Part shown: positions 6,728-11,923 of the stretch, in pieces
How the letters are laid out: each line of letters begins with the position of its first letter
Numbering within the stretch: the first letter of the stretch is position 1
Source of the DNA: Candidatus Rifleibacteriota bacterium
GTDB taxonomy: Bacteria > Riflebacteria > Ozemobacteria > Ozemobacterales > Ozemobacteraceae
DNA: 11,923 bases
NCBI GenBank assembly: GCA_022704885.1
Contig: JAKJFO010000125.1
Span: forward strand, 1-11,923
Direction: 5' to 3'
Made by a program: the position numbers and the translations under genes
Notes under the pieces: generated by a model
What the model was told of the DNA's origin: nothing
Databases searched by the model: none
What the model saw: the letters and a program-made list of their open reading frames with translations, nothing else

Positions 6728-9694
6728 ATGAGCAGATCTGGTTTTTTTGCCGCCATCAAGTCGGTGTTCGTCGCCCAGTCCGCGTCAAAGTCTCAGCAAA
6801 CCGTAAGAACCGGCCTGATTTTCGGCTTTATCATAGCCATGCTTTCGTTGCTGCTTTTGTTGACAGGCATTTATGGCGGGGTTGATACCTACATCAACAC
6901 CATGGTTCTGCAGATGGGTTTTCAGGTCCCCGAAAGCCAGCACAGTCGCGTCTGGATAGTCAAAAAGGATCAGGCGACATCAGAGCTGCTTGAAAAAAAT
7001 CCCGATCGGGCCGAGTTCGCTTCAGTTATTCGCTTTCTTGGCCAACCCCAGATCGTTAAACGGCAGCATGGTTCATCAGGTTCGGGCCTGCGTCTGCTGA
7101 ACGTCGATGTTGGTCTGTTTACAAACCATAAAGACATGCTTTTCAAAACCGGCTATGACGAATGGGGTTCTTTTGTCGACACGTCAGAGCAGGCTTCGGC
7201 AACGCGAGTCGATGCGTTTGACCAGAAAAAATGGCGCTCCAGCAGTAATCAGGTTCGCGCCTATTTTAAGGCGAATCCTGATAACCCAGGTTATGACAGC
7301 CTGATCAGAGTAACCAGTCAGCTGTGGAACCCTCTGCCAAAGAATGCTTTTACCATATTAGCCGGTGGCGGCCAATATCTGGTGCTGCCGACGCTGACCA
7401 CCGACTGGAAAAATCCCGAGCTTCATCGATTTCTGCAGAGCAAACCTGAAAAGCAACCGCAGCAATCAGGAAGCGGTGACCAACAAGCAGCCCCTGCCGA
7501 ACTTGAGCCTGCCATAAAGCTTCTCTCGCGCTGGCAAAATCTGCTGGTAAATCTAGGTCGGGTCGTGCCCCGGCTGAACATTGGATTTTGCGACAGCCCT
7601 GGCGTTTTATTCAGCATCTCGCTCGACATCGAGCTTTCCCCGCCAATGCCTGAATTTCTTGTCGAGCCATCGTCGGTCATCGGTTTCGACTTTGTTCTGC
7701 AGGGCGACAAGCAGCCCGCCATAGATGATGTTCTGGTTGCGGCAATTGCATCGAGCGAGAGCAAAGTTGTTCTTGCTGCTCACACTTATCTGGAAGAGCA
7801 GCAGACCGATATCGATCAGAAACAGCGCGAGGAAGATGACGCTGGCTCTGTCGGCAATAAAGGCACCGCCAGACTCGTCATGCGTCAGATCATGCCACAT
7901 GCGAAGTTTGTTACCGGCAATGCCGAAACAGCAATGATAGATATGAGCGTTGGCAGCAAAAGTTTCGTGACGATGGCGCCGATGTTTATTCTCAACAAGC
8001 AGACCAGACAGCTTGTGCCCGCATTCAGTCTTAGAATTGCCATGCTGGAGCTCGACCGCCAGCATCCTGACAAAAAGCCCTCATATTCTGAGGAAATGAA
8101 CAGAGCGCTCGCCGAAATATACGACAGTGTCGCTTCCGGCACATTTGTCGGTCCGCTGGTGATTCACGACCGCAGTATTCCTGTTAACAGCAAGGGTCTG
8201 ATGTTGATCGACTATGTTGGTTCGACCATGACCGGCCGTTATAACAAGGCTGCAATTGGTTCAGTATCTCTTTATGAATGTTTTGACCGCAGACTCCTCA
8301 GCCGCCTCAGCCGGCAGATGCCGCAAAAAACGGCCCTGCTGCCAGAGAACGCTCATGCACGAACTCTCGGTGTCGGAATGAACAGTGAAAACAAGTCGGG
8401 GCGTATCATGCTGGTCGGGCCTTTTGAGGCCAGCGACTTCGATTACTTTCCTACACCTCTCGATCTCTACACGCCTTATCGTGTTCAGAAAGAACAGCTG
8501 ATGGGTATTGAAATTCACGCCAATGCTATCATCAATATTCTCGATAAGCGCTATATTGCTCACCCTCATTCCAGACACACTGCCCTGGTTCTTATTATGT
8601 CATGTCTGCTGCTCGGGTTTCTGCTCGACATTCTCACGCCGGTAGCCGGAGTCTTTCTGACCTTTGCCTTCATGGGCGGTGCCTTCTGGCATTCTTACAA
8701 TTCCTATCATATTGCCAGGCAGATGTTCAACTGCTCAGCTCTGTTGTTCAGCTATCCTGCCATCTGGGCGATCGCGACCCTGACCAACTATGTGCGCCAG
8801 CGCGCCCGCGCCCAGAAAACCAAAGACATGTTCTCCCGTTTCGTTGCAGCTGACGTCGTGCAATACATGCTCGACAACCCCGATATGGTCAAACCGGGTG
8901 GCGAAAAGGTCGAGCTGACGATTTTCTTCTCTGACGTGGCTGGCTTCACTTCGATTTCAGAAGCCCTGACCCCAGAAGAACTCGTCGTTCTGCTCAATGA
9001 ATATCTTGGTGCCATGACCGATCTGCTCTTCGAATACGGGGGCACCCTCGACAAATTCATCGGCGACGCAGTCATGGCCTTCTGGAACTTTCCGCGTAAA
9101 CAGGATGATCACGCGGTTCGCGCTTGCCTGTGCGCCATCGCAATGCAGCGCAAGATCAACGAGTTGCAGATCGGCTGGGCGGAAAGAGGCCTGCCGCGCG
9201 TCTCTGCCCGCGCCGGCCTGAATACTGCCAACGTGGTTGTCGGCTATATGGGTTCTTCAAAAGCACAGATGAACTTCACCTGTATGGGTGACGGCGTTAA
9301 TCTTGCCTCTCGTCTCGAAGGTGCCAATAAAGAATACGGTACGGCACTGATGGTCAGTGATGCGACTTTTCAGCGGGCAAAGCACGTGGTTGTCGGCCGC
9401 TTTCTTGATTTTCTCGCGGTTAAAGGTAAAAAAGAGCCGGTCAAGGTGCATGAACTGGTCTGCGAGGTGGGCAATGAGCCGCCGGGCTGGAACGAACTGA
9501 TCGAACTCTATGACCGTGCCATTCAGCTGCACCTCGAACGCAAATGGGATGAAGCGATCGCGACCTTCGAGCAGATTCTGGCGCGTTGGCCCGATGACGG
9601 CCCCAGCCACACCTATATCGCAAGATGTAACGAATACAAAGAAAACCCACCACCAGAGGGCTGGGATGGCAGGTATATCCTGACCCACAAATAA
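6728..9694 (+). CDS. Membrane-bound adenylate cyclase with CHASE2 sensor domain (class III)
   Basis: A 988-residue protein. ATG 6728 is preceded by AGAGGGG (6717-6723). The order is: one N-terminal membrane helix (about 30-50); an extracytoplasmic CHASE2-type domain (about 52-615) ending in the family's typical GRIMLVGPFEASDFDYFPTP and GIEIHANAIINIL; three closely spaced membrane helices (about 618-637, 638-660, 673-692); then the class III cyclase catalytic domain (about 705-910). Catalytic residues are present: metal-binding D736 (FSDVAGFTS) and D780 (DKFIGDAV), substrate-selecting K776 and D855, and transition-state N858 and R862 (MGDGVNLASRLE). The Lys/Asp pair predicts ATP, not GTP, hence cAMP. 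A short TPR-like helical tail (about 918-975) follows. The sensor region is clearly longer than the roughly 300 residues usual for CHASE2, with Gln/Ser-rich and acidic inserts near 238-256 and 358-376. It is the last gene of the DUF4912-GH57 operon. The sensed signal is unknown. Confidence 0.93.
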   Translation: MSRSGFFAAIKSVFVAQSASKSQQTVRTGLIFGFIIAMLSLLLLLTGIYGGVDTYINTMVLQMGFQVPESQHSRVWIVKKDQATSELLEKNPDRAEFASVIRFLGQPQIVKRQHGSSGSGLRLLNVDVGLFTNHKDMLFKTGYDEWGSFVDTSEQASATRVDAFDQKKWRSSSNQVRAYFKANPDNPGYDSLIRVTSQLWNPLPKNAFTILAGGGQYLVLPTLTTDWKNPELHRFLQSKPEKQPQQSGSGDQQAAPAELEPAIKLLSRWQNLLVNLGRVVPRLNIGFCDSPGVLFSISLDIELSPPMPEFLVEPSSVIGFDFVLQGDKQPAIDDVLVAAIASSESKVVLAAHTYLEEQQTDIDQKQREEDDAGSVGNKGTARLVMRQIMPHAKFVTGNAETAMIDMSVGSKSFVTMAPMFILNKQTRQLVPAFSLRIAMLELDRQHPDKKPSYSEEMNRALAEIYDSVASGTFVGPLVIHDRSIPVNSKGLMLIDYVGSTMTGRYNKAAIGSVSLYECFDRRLLSRLSRQMPQKTALLPENAHARTLGVGMNSENKSGRIMLVGPFEASDFDYFPTPLDLYTPYRVQKEQLMGIEIHANAIINILDKRYIAHPHSRHTALVLIMSCLLLGFLLDILTPVAGVFLTFAFMGGAFWHSYNSYHIARQMFNCSALLFSYPAIWAIATLTNYVRQRARAQKTKDMFSRFVAADVVQYMLDNPDMVKPGGEKVELTIFFSDVAGFTSISEALTPEELVVLLNEYLGAMTDLLFEYGGTLDKFIGDAVMAFWNFPRKQDDHAVRACLCAIAMQRKINELQIGWAERGLPRVSARAGLNTANVVVGYMGSSKAQMNFTCMGDGVNLASRLEGANKEYGTALMVSDATFQRAKHVVVGRFLDFLAVKGKKEPVKVHELVCEVGNEPPGWNELIELYDRAIQLHLERKWDEAIATFEQILARWPDDGPSHTYIARCNEYKENPPPEGWDGRYILTHK

Positions 9695-9697
9695 CTT

Positions 9698-9751
9698 TTC
9701 TATCTTTCTCTTGCTCGTTCTCGTAATCGTAATCGGTATCGGTATCACTGT
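9698..9751. repeat. Degenerate hexanucleotide tandem array
   Basis: Starting 4 nt after the cyclase stop codon, nine successive hexamers share a loose C-N-N-N-N-T pattern. The clearest are CGTAAT twice (9722-9733) followed by CGGTAT twice (9734-9745). The adjacent identical pairs point to slippage or local duplication. Read in one frame the tract would encode alternating Val/Ile/Gly, but there is no ribosome binding site or other sign of translation. Confidence 0.6.
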
Positions 9752-9780
9752 TGCACGCAGCCGCATATCTGGCACATATC

Positions 9781-9804
9781 GGGCGCGTCTCGATGCGCCC
9801 CTAC
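9781..9804 (-). repeat. REP-like palindrome with GTAG foot
   Basis: GGGCGC (9781-9786) and GCGCCC (9795-9800) form a perfect 6-bp stem around an 8-nt loop, extendable by one G-T pair. On the minus strand the element begins GTAG (9804-9801) directly followed by the palindrome. A GTAG tetranucleotide at the foot of a GC-rich imperfect hairpin is the hallmark of REP elements mobilised by RAYT (TnpA-REP) transposases. Only one clear copy is present here, so dispersal in the genome cannot be seen. Confidence 0.5.
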
Positions 9805-9820
9805 GCGCGGCACCCGCGCG
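9804..9820. repeat. GC-rich perfect hairpin adjoining the REP-like element
   Basis: CGCGCGG (9804-9810) and CCGCGCG (9814-9820) pair perfectly over 7 bp with a 3-nt CAC loop. The hairpin directly abuts the REP-like palindrome, and a further small CCC/GGG inverted pair lies at 9824-9833. There is no T-run immediately after the stem (the first is at 9845-9849), so it is not a standard intrinsic terminator. It could still protect or end the cyclase transcript. Confidence 0.5.
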
Positions 9821-9888
9821 CGGCCCTGCCGGGTTTGGTAATCGTTTTTGTCAAATCTTAAAAAAAATGATGCTTAATGACAGTGAAT

Positions 9889-9897
9889 TGTGATAAT
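9889..9897 (+). promoter_or_regulatory. Extended -10 promoter for the RNase D gene
   Basis: TG at 9889-9890, one spacer base, then GATAAT (9892-9897) forms an extended -10 element. This class needs little or no -35, and none is well placed. A TTGTCA at 9848-9853 is too far upstream to pair with it. Expected transcription start is near 9904, giving a leader of about 47 nt with AGGA (9942-9945) before ATG 9951. Confidence 0.4.
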
Positions 9898-9950
9898 TAT
9901 TGTTTGACCGCCGTTCTGGACAAAACAGTCATACACAACTCAGGAACAGA

Positions 9951-11171
9951 ATGAAACCAGAATTCGATTATCATAGATTTATTGACAACGCCATGGTCGT
10001 AGAAACTGCCGAGCAGCTCGAAGCCTTCTTCAGACGCGCCGAGGGCAGTGATATAATAGCGGTTGATATCGAGTCAGCCGGCTTTTATAGATACTATTCG
10101 CGAGTCAACTTAATTCAGATCGCGACCAGAACTGAAGCTGCGATTATCGACCCGCAGAAGATCAAAGACTTTTCAAGTTTTCAGAAGTTTGCCACGGTCA
10201 GTCGCTGCATATGGGTTTTTCACGGTGGCGACTACGATATTTCGATGCTTGCCCGCGATCTTGAGATCTATATTCCGCGCATGTTCGACACCCGCAAGGC
10301 CGCAGAATTTCTTGGTCAGCATGAACTTGGTCTTCGAGCTCTGACCGAGAAATATCTTGGCTTTACTCTTGATAAACGCCTGCAACGGTGCGACTGGTCG
10401 CGTCGCCCACTTACGCCGGCAATGAAGGAATATGGCCTGCTGGACGCCGTATGTCTTGTACCTATCTTCGACTTCATGGTCCGGGAACTCGATGACCTGG
10501 GGCGCCTCGACTGGGTAATGCAGGAGTGTGAGTATATCGCCCATGACGCAAGAGAAGCGCCGGCGCCGACCAGAAATCCCTATGCTTTTCGCATTAAGGG
10601 CTCGTCGCGGCTGTCGCCACGTTCGCTGGCGGTTCTCCGCTCGGTCTGGGAGCTCAGAGAAAAAATCGCCGAGCGCCAGGACAGAGCTTCGTTCATGCTG
10701 CTCAGCAATCAGGCCCTGCTTGAGATTGCCCGGCAGATTCCGCGAACGGTGTCGGGACTTTCCGTCATCAAGCACATTGGCCGTGATTTTCTCAATCGTT
10801 ATGGTCAGGAACTGCAGGCTGCAATTCGAGAGGGAATAGATTCCGATTTGACTGATCTTGAACCGCCCCCTAGACCGCGTGATCGGCAGGAGCTGCTTAA
10901 TGCCTGGGAAGGCGAGCTTGCCAAAGCGTTGCGCGAAATACGTGATGATGTTGCCAATCGTTTGCAGATTCCTGCGTCAGTGCTGGCTCCATCGCATGCT
11001 TTGTATGATCTTGCCCGATTGCGTCCCGAAAACATGGGCCAGCTGCTTCAGAGTGAGATCCTGCATGACTGGCAGGCCAGACAGCTTGGCGATGAGTTTC
11101 TTGCCATTCTGCAACAGGAACCGCCACAGAAGATTCGAAAAAGCCGTCGCCGCCGCCGTCGCCGCATCTGA
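9951..11171 (+). CDS. rnd: RNase D-type 3'-5' exoribonuclease with HRDC regions
   Basis: A 406-residue protein. ATG 9951 is chosen over an upstream in-frame TTG at 9900 because AGGA sits 5 nt before the ATG and because the TTG overlaps the likely promoter. The DEDDy exonuclease fold is clear. Motif ExoI is VDIES (D39, E41), ExoII is FHGGDYDISML (D96), and ExoIII is YGLLD (Y161, D165), so all four metal ligands and the DEDDy Tyr are present. A helical HRDC domain follows (about 218-293, RSLAVLRSVWELREKIAERQD and IKHIGRDFLNRYG). A second HRDC-like helical region (about 305-385) comes next. The protein ends with a basic tail holding seven consecutive arginines. RNase D trims 3' ends of tRNA precursors and other stable RNAs in the cytoplasm, and the HRDC domains help bind RNA. 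E. coli RNase D has 375 residues, so this one is slightly longer because of its tail. It appears to be a single-gene unit. Confidence 0.9.
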   Translation: MKPEFDYHRFIDNAMVVETAEQLEAFFRRAEGSDIIAVDIESAGFYRYYSRVNLIQIATRTEAAIIDPQKIKDFSSFQKFATVSRCIWVFHGGDYDISMLARDLEIYIPRMFDTRKAAEFLGQHELGLRALTEKYLGFTLDKRLQRCDWSRRPLTPAMKEYGLLDAVCLVPIFDFMVRELDDLGRLDWVMQECEYIAHDAREAPAPTRNPYAFRIKGSSRLSPRSLAVLRSVWELREKIAERQDRASFMLLSNQALLEIARQIPRTVSGLSVIKHIGRDFLNRYGQELQAAIREGIDSDLTDLEPPPRPRDRQELLNAWEGELAKALREIRDDVANRLQIPASVLAPSHALYDLARLRPENMGQLLQSEILHDWQARQLGDEFLAILQQEPPQKIRKSRRRRRRRI

Positions 11172-11195
11172 TACTGTTTACGTTACAAATAGTAT
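11171..11195 (+). terminator. AT-rich hairpin at the end of the RNase D gene
   Basis: ATACTGTTT (11171-11179) pairs with AAATAGTAT (11187-11195) over 9 bp with one G-U pair and a 7-nt loop. It starts at the last base of the stop codon. No U-run follows directly and the stem is AT-rich, so as an intrinsic terminator it would be weak. A role in protecting the mRNA 3' end is equally possible. Confidence 0.3.
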
Positions 11196-11251
11196 GTGAG
11201 GTTGCCGTCTCGTGTTTGTGGCTATTCAAAGAGGGCTGAAGGTGCATTGAA

Positions 11252-11288
11252 TTTTTTTTGCGGGTAGTTACAAAACTCATTTTTTTTT
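11252..11288. promoter_or_regulatory. Paired T-tracts upstream of the C25 promoter (possible UP element or curved DNA)
   Basis: An 8-T run (11252-11259) and a 9-T run (11280-11288) have centres about 28 nt apart, upstream of the -35 at 11298. The second run would lie at about -53 to -45 from the expected start, where AT-rich UP elements contact the RNA polymerase alpha subunit. It is flanked by CTCA and TGAG, which form only a trivial stem. Confidence 0.35.
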
Positions 11289-11297
11289 GAGAAACTA

Positions 11298-11326
11298 TTG
11301 CGCAACGGGGTACCAATCCGTATAAT
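11298..11326 (+). promoter_or_regulatory. Near-consensus sigma-70 promoter for the C25-type secreted protein
   Basis: TTGCGC (11298-11303) and a perfect TATAAT (11321-11326) are separated by exactly 17 nt. Start of transcription should be near 11333, leaving a leader of about 43 nt that ends in AGGAGG (11363-11368), 7 nt before the TTG start. This is the best promoter in the window and suggests strong, largely constitutive expression. Confidence 0.75.
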
Positions 11327-11375
11327 CAAAGTACTAAGCTTTTATAAGTATGACAAGTAATTAGGAGGAAAGAGC

Positions 11376-11923
11376 TTGAAACGTATTACCAGTTTGTTTG
11401 TTGTTCTTTGTCTGCTCGGCTCTGGCGCCGCTTTTGCCGCTGGAGTGTCTGTAAGCACTGCGCGTGGTTATTCAACCACTCTGACCATCGATTGTCCCAA
11501 AGTTGAATTGACCGAAGCCCAGGTTCTCGGCGCCAAAGCCTATATGGTTACCGCTCCCGAAGCTTCTCTCACTTCTGACAAAGATGCTCCGACCCTTCCG
11601 GTCTATACCGCAATGGTAATGGTAGACCCGGTGCGCCGCCCGGTTTTCCAGGTCAACAGCCTCGAATCCGAAATCATCGAAATCGATGCGCGTGTAATGC
11701 CCAGCAAAGGCAACTTTACCCGCAACATCAACCCCGCTGATGTTCCTTTCAACTTCGGCCCGGCTTATGAAGCCAATACCTGGTATCCCGCTGACAAAGA
11801 CCTCGTCAAAATGGGCGAACCTTTCATCTTCCGCGATATCCGCGGTGTTAACCTGATCGTTAGCCCGGTTCAGTACAATCCCTCAACTAACAAGCTCAGA
11901 ATCCACAAGAAGATACAGGTTTC
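11376..11923 (+). CDS. Gingipain-like (peptidase family C25) secreted protein, signal peptide and propeptide; 3' end beyond window
   Basis: The frame is open from TTG 11376 to the window edge, giving 182 residues. The TTG start is supported by a perfect AGGAGG (11363-11368) at 7-nt spacing and by the signal peptide that begins right there: MKRITSLFVVLCLLGSGAAFA, with an A-F-A cut site near residue 21. The rest resembles the C25 propeptide. It has a Lys/Asp-Ala-Pro-x-Leu-Pro motif (KDAPTLPVYTAMVMVDP), then an INPADVPFNFG segment, then YEANTWYPAD, and finally FRDIRGVNLIVSPVQYNPS followed by LRIHKKIQV. In gingipain relatives this region keeps the cysteine protease inactive until secretion, and the catalytic His/Cys domain follows downstream. 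That domain is outside the window, so protease activity is inferred only. Some C25-propeptide proteins in this type of genome may be structural or adhesive instead. Strong promoter and ribosome binding site suggest an abundant product. Confidence 0.75.
   Translation, partial: MKRITSLFVVLCLLGSGAAFAAGVSVSTARGYSTTLTIDCPKVELTEAQVLGAKAYMVTAPEASLTSDKDAPTLPVYTAMVMVDPVRRPVFQVNSLESEIIEIDARVMPSKGNFTRNINPADVPFNFGPAYEANTWYPADKDLVKMGEPFIFRDIRGVNLIVSPVQYNPSTNKLRIHKKIQV

Noticed and set aside
9257..9775. Minus-strand 172-codon frame overlapping the cyclase 3' end
   Set aside because: It lies opposite a clearly conserved catalytic domain and has no recognisable domain or start signal.
9698..9836. Possible CRISPR array after the cyclase
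   Set aside because: The repeats are 6 bp, contiguous and degenerate with no spacers of uniform length, and no cas genes are present.
9821..9849. Intrinsic terminator for the cyclase operon
   Set aside because: The GC-rich hairpin ends at 9820 and the nearest T-run is at 9845-9849, too far for a standard Rho-independent terminator.
9711..9893. A 60-codon frame starting TTG 9711 with a hydrophobic Val/Ile start
   Set aside because: Its sequence comes entirely from the hexamer array and the GC-rich hairpins, it has no ribosome binding site, and the hydrophobic run is a by-product of the 6-bp repeat.

Overview
The window is a densely coding stretch of bacterial chromosome with moderate GC content. 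Every gene I can support is on the + strand. The mix of genes fits an uncultured deep-branching phylum such as Candidatus Riflebacteria (Ozemobacteria). The supporting signs are a gingipain-type (peptidase C25) precursor, a DUF4912 protein next to a GH57/DUF1957 enzyme, a CHASE2 adenylate cyclase, and several tetratricopeptide (TPR)-rich proteins. This assignment is inferred from gene content; there is no rRNA or other marker gene to confirm it.

Region 1 (1-489) is the 3' end of a PhnD-like periplasmic binding protein gene. Region 2 (about 499-2907) looks like a small operon behind its own promoter. It encodes a TIM-barrel protein of the xylose-isomerase/AP-endonuclease-2 superfamily that appears to lack catalytic residues, a secreted TPR protein with a C-terminal beta-rich part, and a 36-residue membrane microprotein preceded by an excellent ribosome binding site.

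Region 3 (about 2909-9694) is a second operon of three tightly packed genes with gaps of 9 and 12 nt. The first encodes a Rho-N / lysine-rich / triple AT-hook / DUF4912 / beta-domain protein. The second encodes a GH57 alpha-glucan enzyme with its catalytic Glu and Asp intact. The third encodes a large membrane-bound class III adenylate cyclase with an enlarged CHASE2 sensor. The set suggests a link between nucleic-acid or envelope scaffolding, alpha-glucan (glycogen-like) metabolism and cAMP signalling. It is the most unusual part of the window.

Region 4 (9695-9950) is non-coding and structured. It holds a degenerate hexanucleotide array, a REP-like hairpin with a GTAG foot on the minus strand, a second GC-rich hairpin, and an extended -10 promoter. 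It leads into a RNase D-type 3'-5' exonuclease gene (9951-11171) with tandem HRDC-like regions and a poly-arginine tail.

Region 5 (11172-11923) carries T-tracts, a near-consensus sigma-70 promoter and a perfect Shine-Dalgarno. These drive a TTG-initiated secreted protein whose visible part is a signal peptide plus a C25-type propeptide. That gene runs off the right edge.
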